This document shows, one piece after another, positions 23,823 through 36,189 of a stretch of 64,000 nt of DNA. The notes beneath the pieces were generated by a model. The model searched no databases. It was not told where the DNA came from and worked only from the letters and a program-made list of their open reading frames with translations. Made by a program: the position numbers and the translations under genes. How positions within the stretch are numbered: position 1 is the first letter of the stretch; every line of letters begins with the position of its first letter. The stretch is from Setaria digitata (Eukaryota; Nematoda; Chromadorea; Rhabditida; Setariidae), in the NCBI GenBank assembly GCA_003640385.1, contig RCAB01000029.1:226864-290863 (forward strand), written 5' to 3'.

Positions 23823-26800
23823 ATGGGAACGAGAGCTGTACTTAAGACTATTCGTCAGCATATTGATGCTAAGGAATTCGATAAAGCTGGAAAGATTATT
23901 GAGGTGTGTTATTTTTAGTTGCATAACATCTGTTTCAGGAAGATATGGGTGCTAAGCCTAATCACGAATCCATAGAACTCTTATATTTTCGGATTTTTTT
24001 TTGCCAGTGGTGAAATCCTACCTTACTTCCAATTCTCTAGACCTAAAAACGGTTTTGTCCTTCCGGTTATTCAAATCCTTCAAGTATCATTTATCACTGT
24101 TGTTAACATCTGGCAGCCTAAGTTTTCCACTTACTGATTTCAGGATCTGTTGAAGCAGGATGTGTCTGATTATCTGTTGTTCGTCTTTGCAGCAATTACA
24201 AGTGGGGAGGTTGGCGATAATGCGCAAGCAATTAGTTACTATAAGAAAGCAACCGAACTTGATGGAGAAAAACCTTTAGCATGGCAGGGATTGTACAAAT
24301 TATATGAACAAAAGAAGTACGATGATTTGGAGCATGTCCTAATAATTATCAAGAAATTACTGCTTCTTCCAGGGTATGATGATATTTTATTTAGATGTGG
24401 TTAGTTAATTTAAACTTTTTCTTTTTGCATTGGAAATGCATTTGAAAATGCCTTGCATTTGGACTCTGTAATTTTAGTTCTTCCCAGATTTCATCATAAA
24501 ATCCTTTGTTCTATGAAGTCCTTCAGATTCTTTCCAAGATTTTTCTTTCGCTTCTATTGTTTCATGCTATTTATGAATTTTAGCTTAACATCAGAAAAGA
24601 TCTCTATTTATGAAAAAGAGCTGGGTTTTATTTTGCTGAAATTGAAAAGGTTTGATGAAGCCTTTTCAAATCTCGACCTATTAAATGACGATAATTTTTG
24701 CTGTGAAGCACTGAAAATAGTTGTTCGTGCTGATGACTGGAATGGGAATCGGAAGGAACTGGTAAATATTTGAATTTCTTCCAACTAGGTTCGGATTGTT
24801 TTAACTTAAGATTCCTTTTTTATCTTTCCTTTTCCCTTTAACCTTATTTCCAGGTAGAAAAATGTTTGATCAGAATGGATATTAACAAACTGAATGTTAA
24901 ATTACACCAGGATTGCGCAGTGTTGCGTTGTTCTTGGGCAGAGGTGAGCAGTTTTTTGCGAAATCCTACCAATTTTAGAATTTTCTTATCTGAAATTCTG
25001 CGTGCTTCTATTTGCTATCATCGTGATTCCCCATTATCAATTAATAAGGAGCTTATTTAGACGTTGGAAGAAATAGAAAATGTTTTGAATTGGCATGCTC
25101 GATACATTTCACTCGATGATGAACGAATAATTGATTTATTGCGATATCTCGTTATAATTTCATATCTCGAGCGACGTCAAATAGATCGTTTGAGCGGTGT
25201 TGTCGATATGCTGAAAAATGCGATAAAGAGAGAAACAGAATTTGGAATTTTGCTAGAACATATTCAAAAAGTAGAAATGGCATTATCAATCAAAAATATT
25301 GATGAAAATTTGGAGAGGAATGCATGTAATTGGTAAGTTGACTCTATCTATTCGGATCATTTTAAAAATAAAGAAAGAGACAGTAAAATAAGCTGAAACG
25401 ATCAGCTGTAAACTGAATAGCTACAGCTGATTGCATACTTCCAAATAATATTTAATTTGCTTTTGTCTTTCCAAAGAAGAAGTAATGTTTTTCTGAAGCT
25501 TTGAGGACTTATACTGATGCTTCTAATTGAAGTTTTCTTTTTATATCCAAGTCAGGCATATTTTCAGGCCTTATATCGGTTTAGCTATTCCTTCACTAAT
25601 CGTTCAGGAACGATATGAGCAAGTCTTGTCTCTTCTGGATGTAGTGGTCCCACAGGTGCATCCTGCAATCACCAGGGCTTTAAATAAAACAATTTTCGGT
25701 ATTAGATGTGAAGCACTCTATGGTATTCATGATGACAGTTCACTGGTGCAATTACAAGTATTGCTGTCTGATAGTTCAGGCAGTAAACGAGTACCCAGGA
25801 ACATACGGCTTGCAGTAATAATTTTGATTTGTCTTGAATGAATCCCAAATGTTTGTGTGTAAAATCTGATCAAATTTAATGCTTGAATTAGAAAAAATAT
25901 GCTGCATCTTCGGTTTTTTCCGATGGTATGTGAAAATTCTGATATGGATGATGCATCAAAAATGAAAACAGTGCAAGAAGAGAAATATGAAGAGCCTGCT
26001 GAGGAGATGTATTGGAAGGCTATGGTATTGAAAAACTCAAACTCAGAGGAATCCTTGCGAGGTGAGAAATAAATTACTGGATTTGGGTGATTTGTTACAC
26101 GGTTAACTGTGCCTGACCGGTGAGTCAGTGCATCAAATCTCTAGGTAATCATACGGTTACATGTCGGACTTGGTTGCTTCCTGAAAGGAAAATGATTCCA
26201 TTTATCAAGCATCATTCCATCTCTCCACTGGTTATACTATTGTCCTCCAGTCATCATTCCATCTCTCCACTGGTTATACTATTGTCCTCCAGTCTTCTAA
26301 CTTGGTAGTTTTTGATTTCGTAGTGTTTTCCTAGCCGTTTGAAGCTTTTGGATTGATTGCCCTGTCTTGCTTCGAGCTTCTTTATTCGCTACTGTCGCCT
26401 TAGACTTGATGTAACATTTAGAGAACTACATTTTTTTATAAATTTTGTTTGTGCATAACTCATTTTGCTTTGAGTGTTGCTCACGAATTACTTCCATTTT
26501 ACGCTTGTTGCTTAGAGGATCTCACGTTTTTCCATAAATTTAATAATTTACCACTTATTTTCTCTTGTGATTCACTTCTGTTTGTGCTTTTTGTGCTTTC
26601 CTTATTTCTTCCTCATCATCAGACCGTTTGTTAAAATGGTGCTGTTTCAGAAGCAAAATCTTTAGCGGAAAAGGCTGTAAAAATTAATCCAACGTCATGG
26701 GAATCGGTATTGTTATTTGGCGAAATTTCTTTAAAAATGAAAACAGACGATCCATGTGCTACATCAGCGTTTCTGAAGGTTTATTTATGTTGTAATTTTT

Positions 26801-29800
26801 TTTTTGGAAATTGCATAGTTGTAAGCGGCTCTGCAGATTCTTTATTCCAGTTGAAGTTTATGTTAAAAGCATAATGAAAGAAAGAATCGAAGGAAGAAAG
26901 TACGTGCATTTTTGAGTCCTATTTCCGGAAAATTCCAGTTTGCTGAGATGTTCACTATGATTTTTGCACTTCGTGCCATTGTACATTTGAAATATGTAAT
27001 ATGTGCAGTAACAAGAAGTGTTAAAATCTTGAAAGTTATAAACTAATATTTTGTTTTCAAGTGAAAATTATTTAAATTATCAGGTTATTCAGCAATATCA
27101 ACACTACTTTTTTCATTTCAGGCCGCAAAACTGAATCCATACAGCAGCAAAGCATTCTTTTATTTGGGATTGAGTTTGAAAACAAAAAATCGACTTAAGG
27201 CTATAGCTTGTTTGGAAAGAGCGGCAAAAATACGTCCAAAATATGACGAGGTAGTTAATTGTAACTAGGAGTTCCTGTCAGTTTTTTAGTACTTTTTATT
27301 TAATTTAACTGCAAATTATAAACTAGATAAAGTTAATAGGATAAAATCAAATATCTTTAAACAGTATTAATGAAAAATTCCCTTCATCTAAAGAAACTGA
27401 TTTGAAAAGCATTTTTGTTATATTTTGTTGATGCATTTTTTCTTAACTTCTATTCTTTTATGTTAGTCTTTTATTTTTACTTTCCGGCATATAGAGAATA
27501 ATTATCTACAATCATTTTTTGCTATTATTATTTTATTTTATTTTCTCTATTTTTCTTTCAAAGGTTGCAAAGCTATTAGATCAATTAATGACTTTGGAAG
27601 GCCGAAACGAAGACCTACTGAAATATTTATTACAATATTCGAAAACAGTACCCAGTGCTGTTTGGGCCCGGAAACGATTGGCATCGTTGGAACTTCAGAT
27701 AGGAAATGTAAATTGTATCATTTACATAAACTACTTTCTTTGATTAAATTTTTCAGTAACCTGCAATAAAGTATTTCCAGAAATTTCTAGGTTTAGTAAC
27801 ACTCTAACCAGCGACTGAAATGAAATGTTCATGTCACCTTTTTCATGCATTCTTCGTGCTGGTGCCTAAATGTAGTTCAAGCAGAAAAAAAAAATGATTT
27901 GGTGTTCTGTTCCAATGCTCAAAAAAACTTTCAGTATCAAATTCTGAGGAAGATAATTGGAATTTTTTCTCCTCAAGATAAGATTTTTGTAGATTGATGC
28001 AGCGATTGATCATATGCAGCACATTGTTATACTGGATAAGGCAGATGCTGATATTTGGGTTGCATTAGGAGATGTTTATAAGAAACGTGGAAACTATCAG
28101 TGTGCTATTAAAGCCTACAAGGAAGCGATAGAAATTGAACCAACAGATGAGATTGCTCAAATTCAAGCTAGTCCTTATTTCATTACTTGTTCCTTCTCCC
28201 ATTTCGTATTTTCTTTTCTTGACATTAACAGCTTTTCCTTTTTCACTTTGATCTTCTTAAAATCCATTCCCGATTTTTTTTTGTTACTTTGATTTCCTGA
28301 TGTTTCTGTTAATGACTTACACTGGAAGACAGGAAAACTCTGCTGGAGAGCTTGTAAATGAAACAAAAATTAAAAACTTCTAAAAAGTGAAATAAGAATT
28401 AAAATTGAGCAAGTAAGAACTGTTATAGCCTGAGATGATACGGAATGCAAATTTCAAAAAAGAGTGTTTCTTCAGCCTACAATTTAATTAAAGATTATTA
28501 TTTTGAACAGTGAAACATCACTCACTCTAATGGGATTTGGTATTATCATGGTACGGTCAAAAATTTGATTGTTTTTAGTTTATTCAAATGTGTCAAATTA
28601 CTGGTCAATTAGACGAAGCGATTCAACAATGCTTGAAACTGGAAAAACTCGTCGAAACCGGGAAAAGTAGCACAGATTGTATTTATTTGTTGCATGCGAA
28701 ATCAGTATTGAAATTAGCGCAAAAATCGCCATACTCCTTGCAATTTGATCTCCTAAATCAATTTTTCGATTTGGTTGAAAAAATTTTCGACCAGAAGCAG
28801 GAATTTATATTATCTTTCAAACTGGCTGGAGATGCGTTATTGCTGGCGTCCAGATACCATATTGATACTTTCCAACGTTTCAAATTTCCGAGGATTTGGA
28901 AAATTGGATTAGTACTGGATGCAGTTGAACTAGCCATTCGTTTCTATTGCTCCGTAGTAAAAGCGCATCGAAACTGGGATGGTGCATGGAATGATTTGGG
29001 TATTGCTCTATTCCGAAAATGTCAAGTAACGGGAAATAATTCAGAATGTGCAAAGTAAGTTCACTTAATTGCTTATTCATTCTGTTAACAATTTCTAAGT
29101 ATTTGCTTACTAAATGACCTTGGGATTATATTTGAAATGAATAGTTACATAATGTCGAAAACCTAATAAAACAAAGATGATAAATGAAATTTTATCATAA
29201 GTTCAACAATTGAGCTGAATTTTGTCTTTTTCCTAACACTTCGTCCATTAAAAGTGCAGCAGAGCTGACATAATTTTTGTTAAAATTTTTTTTGAACGGA
29301 ATTTTCTTCTTTTAGACTCCTATAAATTATGGGTAAAGCTGTTGCAGTTATTGATATTTAAAGTGAAGCTGTTTTAATCCTCTGAGACAAAAATTGCTTT
29401 GATGGAGTCGTGATTTAATTTAATCTTTTGAGTCAAAGTATAATTAGTGTTTCATCTGTACTACCGTTTGGTTTAGCTGTTGCGCAGAACTGTAAAATGA
29501 AAGTTTTCATTCGAAGCATGAGCTGGTTTATTTAGCACTGTCGAGTGTTTCAAACGTGCCATCAAACTGAGCTCATCAAAAACAATGAAATCTGCCTACT
29601 GGACAAATCTTTCGGAAGCAGTTGCTCTTTCAGGGAATGCCTTAATGATTCAACATTGCCTTGTGCGGGCATTACAGCTAAACACACGAAACGATACTGC
29701 TTGGTTTTTGCTTGGCTTGTTATATATGAAGTTCAGTAAGGTACGTATCCTTCGAGATCTTTCAATTTTATTGTGGCGACGATGAGAAATTTTTTGCTGA

Positions 29801-32800
29801 TATGGCGAAACATGTATATCACTTTTAGAAGTAAAGATATGACTAGTTCACGCATGCCAAATTTAAAATACTCTTTATGCATTTGAGTTATTTTAATCAT
29901 ATTGTTGAAATTGCAGTGCGATTTAGCACGACAGGCCCTCAATATGGCTCAGAGAATCAATCCTGAGTCAGCCGAAATTTGGTGTGCTATGGTAAATATT
30001 GAAGTATTTTCCTATGATCTCCACATATTGTAACATGACATATGACACAATATACAGAAAGTAACATCTAATTTATCTCCAAGCTCTTTTTGGAGAAGCT
30101 GATATTTTATGAAGTTTGTAGAGGTGCTGCCATGAATTTCCAAGTCAAAGGAAATTGATTGGAAATAACCTGACATATTATTGCTTTATATTTTAGATAG
30201 TAAATTATAGGCTGCAATGGCAGAAGCGGAAAATCATTATGATGCGATGGATTTATACAGACATTCGTTAACTTTCAAGCCAACTGTAAATTTTCAATTT
30301 CTTATATTTTTGGATATAGTTTATACAAATTTGGCGTTGAAATTTTCGTTCAAATCGTTTAATAGTAGTGCTGCTTTATAAGATTTTATCAAGTGAATAT
30401 TTTACAAGAGAGTTATCTGTTATATATAATATATATAAATATATATTCCAGGAGTTAGCAGTGAAAAAGTATACATATTATCTTATGAAAAATTTAGCAG
30501 AAGGAAAACAAACTGATAATGCAACGATGTTCGATTTTGAATCTGTCCACGAAATTATTGGTCTGTTTTCTATTTAACTTATTCAAGGTGTGAGTTTTCG
30601 AAACTGAGATGTTCTAGTACTTCAACTTTGAACCATATTCTTATATCCTGTTTGTATGCAATTGTGAGACTTCTGTAAGCCTTATCGTTAGGCATGCCTA
30701 GACCTCCTCGTACTGAGAGTAATAGAATTCGCTTTCCTGCTAGTAAATTCATTTTCATGAATTCTTTTCAGGAATAAGTAAACGCACTGATGAATTTATT
30801 TTCTTCGTAAGTTTGTTGGCTGAGCACTTTTGGTATATGGATTATGCCGTACATTATATCAATTACTGTCATGATTGGCCAAATGAAGATGTTTGTAGAG
30901 TACATAAGCAACGAATAGCATTGCGGAGGTAAAATCTAACTTCGTGGCTTTTCAGTAGTCTCAGTGCCTTTTTATTATCTTTTTATTATTATTAATTGGT
31001 GAAGTTATTTCATGGAATTGTTCCGAGGCTTTTGGAAAACTATATAGTTGTTAAAGAAATAATCAGTTACTTGCTTGACTTTAAACTCTACCCTCTAGAA
31101 GTTAAAAAAAAAACAGAAAATTTATAAATTTTTGTTTTTTTTTTTTGTAATCTCTATTTGTGATTAGTGTTTTTGTTATAGTGGTGACCATCATTTGTTG
31201 GAAAAAGTTGGCACAATTCAAAACTTGTCTCTTTTATATTCATCGACTACATCCGAAATTTATGGTTTGTTTATTATTTTTTTAGTGCAAGGTTTTGGCC
31301 ATCCTGCACATCTTAAATTAAGATGAATATATGATTCTGGTTACAGTGATCATTTAAAAAAAATTACAGATAAATTGTTGCGCGAATGTCCAGTGTACGC
31401 GCATCTTTTTTCGGCAGTTGAACGAGGTGATGTCAAATGTTTTCGTGAAATTTCGATGAATTCTGAAAATAAAATACAGCTTCCTCTATTTATTGCTGCC
31501 GCTCTTTATTTCCAGAAAGTGAGCATTCCAAAGAATCAAATTTTTCGTCTTCTTTAACAGTCCGTTAACTGTATTGTCTTTATAAGGGTGATAAACCTTG
31601 ACGCAAATTTAATTTTTGGTATCTACAAATTTTCGTTTACTTCCTTTTCTGAAAAATTTTTTATATCCATGACTGCTGTAAGTATAGCTATGAATACAAA
31701 ATAGTGAAAACCTGTCGCTAAGAACTGTGGAAACTGTTTAAAATAATTGTGTTTCGTTACAGTTTTATTGGATCCCGTGCGAGTTAGTCCTCTTTAATGT
31801 TTAACTNAACTGCTGTAAGTATAGCTATGAATACAAAATAGTGAAAAGCTGTCGCTAAGAATTGTGGAAACTGTTTAAAATAATTGTGTTTCGTTACAGT
31901 TTTATTGGATCCCGTGCGAGTTAGTCCTCTTTAATGTTTAACTGAGATATTATATAGTGAAAAAATTTACTTTGAATCCTTCAAATTTTACAATTGGCAT
32001 ATAATAGCTTCAAATCAGTGGAAAACGCGAAATCTTACGATGCTTCTTAGGGATGCTTCTTAGGATAATATTAATTTTTCTGCTGTTTATCCGATAGAAT
32101 CGCATTATGTAGAAGGGGGAGTATAGAATTTTTAGAATTTTCTTTAGAATTTCTTAAAGTCCTGCAATAATTGTCTTTTTTTTTCAGAATCTAACCGACG
32201 AATTCGTTAGTGTTCTGCGCGATATAAGGCCACGTCATGAAATTGCTCTCGTTTATCCCACTTGTAGTAAGCAGGATGATGAAACTGCTGAATGTGTTAG
32301 TGAAATACCTGAGGAGTTAGGCGAGAAAATTATTGTACGATATGACAACATGTCAAAAGTAATTTCTATATAAATTCCGAAAGATTTCACTATTAATTTC
32401 TTCCTTTTTAGCAAACTTTGTTGAAATTCTTAACACATAGTTCTCATTAACGAAATTTGATTGCTGTGAGAGTATTAAGCATGAGCTGTGCTTGAGTTAT
32501 TGTATTTTAATTAATATTGCTCAGGTAAGATGTAAATATTCAGAATGCTATCAGTGAAGTTGAGTAATAAGTTATGCAGTTCATCACTTCTAAAATAAAT
32601 TCTTGAAATTATATTTCAGAGATTATGCGATTTGTTGGCATTGCAAGTGGAATTGAAACGCTTACCCAAGGCAGCTGGTGCACCTCCTTAGATCCACGAA
32701 GAAGTTTAAAGTTCATCAGACGCTGTGATTTTCCAGTTGACTTGTACTGAAATTTTTGGATTTTGCTAACGAACAAAAGAAATTTAAGTTTGCATCTCTC

Positions 32801-33112
32801 ATTATTAGTGGGTTAAATTTTTTAAAACTGATAGATTTTTTGTTTATTGGGTTTATCCGATATCAACGATTCTACACTGTGCAATTTGTTTTTGTTCATG
32901 AAATTCCAATAATATTTTTGAAACTTTATTCGGAACTTCTTTGTTGATCTTTTTTTTTCTGGAAATTCCAATAAATACAGATTTTGGATTAATTGTGTTC
33001 ATGAATTTTGATTTTATTTTTTTTTTTTTTAGCCGTTAATGGCGCTTCACAAAGTTTCTTACCAGAGGACAGAAGTGTGTCTGATCTCCTGATGAAGTAC
33101 AATTTAGACTAA
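23823..33112 (+). CDS. TTC37: TTC37/SKIC3 (Ski3) TPR scaffold of the Ski complex
   Basis: Ski3 is the TPR scaffold that joins the Ski2 helicase and Ski8 and feeds RNA to the cytoplasmic exosome. Exons: 23823-23903, 24144-24373, 24584-24761, 24854-24943, 25061-25332, 25556-25814, 25892-25925, 25972-26061, 26651-26778, 27122-27250, 27564-27707, 27993-28166, 28579-29054, 29536-29740, 29917-29991, 30211-30285, 30452-30560, 30772-30928, 31182-31264, 31370-31518, 32188-32358, then 32620-32691 (TAG), or 32620-32677 spliced to 33033-33112. All phases agree; 1126 or 1148 residues. The N-terminus matches TTC37 strongly (AISYYKKATELDGEKPLAWQ), and canonical TPRs recur (ADIWVALGDVYKKRGNYQCA, SKAFFYLGLSL, DTAWFLLGLLYMK). 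It is shorter than the human protein (about 1560). One junction needs a GC donor. nuo-6 ends 515 bp upstream on the same strand; an operon is possible but unproven. Confidence 0.88.
26210..26293. repeat. 42-bp perfect tandem duplication in a TTC37 intron
   Basis: The 42-bp unit starting CATCATTCCATCTCTCCACT is repeated exactly, at 26210-26251 and 26252-26293. It lies in the intron between 26061 and 26651. Confidence 0.95.
31672..31943. repeat. Duplicated ~135-bp segment flanking a single N
   Basis: Sequence 31672-31806 recurs at 31809-31943 with a few SNPs (AAACCTGTCG versus AAAGCTGTCG; AAGAACTG versus AAGAATTG). The N is at 31807, inside a TTC37 intron. Coding sequence is not affected. Confidence 0.9.
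32970..32975 (+). terminator. Polyadenylation signal candidate for the short TTC37 end
   Basis: AATAAA about 280 nt after the TAG at 32689-32691 and before the alternative last exon at 33033. This is compatible with a short form that ends here and a long form that splices past it. Confidence 0.45.
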
Positions 33113-34639
33113 CACAAAGTCGTTTCAGTAATATGAATTCCAGATCAAGTCCATCCTCCGCGATGTTGGATATCTCGATTTATGTGTTGATAGTTGCTAA
33201 TTTGAATGGCTATTCGAAAATGCGAGTACCACAGAGTCTACTATTATAGTGAAATATAGTGAAATGTAGAATGGAGTTCAAAGTATATCATTGCTGTTGT
33301 GGGGACATTAGTAATGATTGATATTATGCTGACCATTCTCACTCTTGAAATCAGTTTACATCTGGGAAATGAAAGGACTTTTTTTTTTTGCAAGGATATC
33401 ATTTAATTATATCTGGAATGATTTATGAAAATTTGACCTATTTAAATAAGAATGGTTTCGTCGAACTCGATGCCATCATCCTCCACCGATGTATGATATG
33501 GGTCGATGTTCGTTACAGGGGTCAGAGAGCAGGAATTTATTGATTGACCTAGTATAGTACTACAAAAGGAAGTAATTCGAAATCAGTTTTGTTCCTCTGA
33601 ATCGTCCATTTGTGGACAACTGTTTTATTAGTGACATCTTCAAATGACACACTCCTCTTATCAACCAATTTTTATCCCTGTCCCCTTTGTAATTTATTCC
33701 TATTGGATTGTCAAACTGGATAAATATATTGAATTTTAATCGGAAGATCAGAAGTTGATATTAAAGCTAACTCTAATTCTCTTGATTAACAAAAACAAAA
33801 AAAAAAAAAAAAACAGTAAACCTTTTTCTTGCTGAAATTCAATTACATCTTTTCTGCTCTAAAAGTGAATTTGTTGAATGATAGAATGCAAATTTACTAA
33901 TCAACTTTACGGAGCTCTGAAATAAGTTTTTTTTTTTCGACATAAAATGGTATTCGAAAAAACTTAGCCATGCACAATTAGTAGTTAAATTGTTGAATTA
34001 TATCGAATTAAAGAATCCTCTTGATAAGGATTAGAAAATCGTGACTATATTGATATATAAAAAATTTCTGGATTGTTTCTTTGTTCTACAGAATGTGTTG
34101 ATTAAAAGATCCTAATATGTCAGATTATAGGGGTAGATAATTAATGATAGTAATTTTTCCCCAAAAAAAAAAAAAAAAAAGAAAGAAATCCAAAATAATC
34201 GAATTCAAATTTCAGTAGCTCCACGCATGGGTCCGGTTTTTTCAATTTCTAGAAAGTTATGAAGAGAATTTTTGTAACAATTTAATTCTATCAATAACTT
34301 GCTTTGTACATACTAGTAATATTGCTCATCTGAAATTAATTAATTCTTTCCATTAATTTTCATTCCCAGTAAATTGCTCGAGAAATAAGTCCTAAGTAAA
34401 TAAGTTTATTAGTGAATATGCAATCTGTACAACATACAACCATCCATTTAATCAGTGAGGTGTAAGTATATGTAAATCATTTATTCATCTAAAATTTTCG
34501 GATATAAATTTGAAATTTCCCATGCTACTTCATTATGATCTAAAAATTTTGTCTAAAAACTTCAATTCCCAATTGAAGTAAATGAAGAATTTGATGGCCA
34601 AAGAATTACCCATACAATTTTAATTCTATGCTATTTCAG
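33113..34639. other. Intergenic spacer between TTC37 and collagen
   Basis: About 1.5 kb of AT-rich sequence with poly-A and poly-T runs. No coding exon recognised. It must hold the TTC37 long-form 3' UTR and the collagen promoter. Confidence 0.6.
34634..34639 (+). promoter_or_regulatory. Candidate spliced-leader acceptor of the collagen gene
   Basis: TTTCAG ends 15 nt before the collagen ATG at 34655, with pyrimidine-rich sequence before it and no upstream coding frame. This fits a trans-splice acceptor. A second AG (CCAG) directly abuts the ATG. Confidence 0.5.
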
Positions 34640-34654
34640 GTTATCCAATTCCAG

Positions 34655-36132
34655 ATGGATATTTCAGTACGGAAAAAGCGTTCCTTGAAGCCTGTAGCTT
34701 TTGCAGCAGTTGCATTTTCAGCCATTTCGGTGATGTGCTGTGTAATTACACTGCCAATTATTTACAGTCATGTACAAAATGTTCAATCATTCATGCAAAA
34801 TGAGGCTGATTATTGCAAGGTAAGGTTGTAAGACTTGATGAGACTTTTTTTACTTGTTTATTTCTTTGAAAGATTTAAAATCTATCTTGATTAGCTTAGA
34901 TTAGAATGTTAGTCATTTCTTGGTTCTGTTTTCTAGAATGGTGCAAATTGTTTGAAAAAAAAAATTATTAAAAATTTTCAGACTCGTTCACGAGACATGT
35001 GGAAAGAAATGGTACAACTGCAATTGGTTACCTCTTCCATAGCGAGCAATACGGGATCTCGTAAAAAACGTCAAAATGACGCAAGAAATGTTCGTTTGGA
35101 AGGTGAAGCGGGTACAGCGACAGGTGGGAATTGTTGCAGCTGTCAGGTGGGACCACCAGGACCACCCGGTCCACCGGGACGTGATGGACGACCTGGGTTA
35201 GCTGTACATTTGATGTCAAGAGTTCTTAGCCAATTTCAAAACCATCTCGTATGTCTTTATCAGTAATATGTTTTATTGCCTACAGACAGTTGATAATTTA
35301 TCAGATATTCCAGGGAAATTGTCGATTGATCGTTGAAGCTGTCTGTTAAGTTTTGTAATGTGTTTTGTTCGATTATTTTGCATAATTTTGACATATTTGA
35401 AAATTATTATGTTTCAGAGCACCAGGACGACCGGGTAATCCAGGACCACCAGGCCGTGATGGTAGTCTACTTCCTGGACCACCTCCAAAACCACCATGCC
35501 AGAAGTGTCCACCTGGACCTCCTGGACCACCTGGACCTCCTGGACCAAAGGGTCTACCTGGACCTCAAGGAGACGCTGGTATTCCTGGTAATGGTTATTT
35601 TAATGCGAAAAAATTCTGGAAATTTGTCGTAGTGATTTTTTTCACTAATCATATTGATTTCACTCTCTGGATTATAGGGCTTGATGGCGCGCCTGGTTTG
35701 CCGGGACCGCCTGGACCTCAAGGTCCACAAGGACCACCAGGTTTGCCAGGGGAAAAAGGACCTCCAGGGGAACCAGGAAAGATAATAAATGGTGCACCGC
35801 CTGGTCCACCAGGACCTCCTGGACCTCCTGGACCTCAAGGTACCATTTTTCGTCTTTTTTTTCGTCACTTTCATTTTTTGTCTATTCCAAATCTGAACCC
35901 TCCGAAATACATCAGCAGAAGTTCTTTTTCAGGACCACCTGGACCTCCTGGACGAGATGGCCAGCCAGGTAAGGCTGGACCACCAGGACCACCTGGTGAT
36001 CCAGGAGAAAAAGGTGTGGATGGTTTGCCGGGACCACATGGTCCACCGGGACCCAGAGGACCACCAGGACAACCCGGTTCATGTGACCATTGTCCTCCAC
36101 CGAGGACTGGTCCTGGCTCTTTACTTAGATAG
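34655..36132 (+). CDS. Nematode cuticle collagen, 303 residues
   Basis: This is a structural protein of the exoskeleton, secreted by the hypodermis and cross-linked by disulfides and tyrosines. Exons 34655-34819, 34982-35196, 35418-35587, 35678-35839 and 35933-36132 total 912 nt with consistent phases. Order: a short basic start (VRKKR); a hydrophobic signal-anchor ([20 protein letters not shown]) with the nematode cuticle collagen N-terminal domain (RDMWKEM); a subtilisin-type cleavage site SRKKRQ; then Gly-X-Y tracts interrupted by cysteine clusters. The clusters are CCSC before the first tract, CQKC between tracts and CDHC after the last. The protein ends [12 protein letters not shown]. 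Size and layout are usual for the family (about 300). I cannot assign a specific col, dpy, sqt or rol orthologue. Confidence 0.93.
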
Positions 36133-36183
36133 AGAATTTATTCACTTTTTTCCCGAACTATTTTTGTAGTTGCTATTTACAAT

Positions 36184-36189
36184 AATAAA
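36184..36189 (+). terminator. Polyadenylation signal candidate, collagen
   Basis: AATAAA 52 nt after the collagen stop codon, a usual nematode 3' UTR length. Confidence 0.65.

Noticed and set aside
35554..35874. Antisense frames over the collagen gene (Arg/Ser/Trp-rich)
   Set aside because: These arise from the Gly-Pro codons of the collagen read on the other strand.
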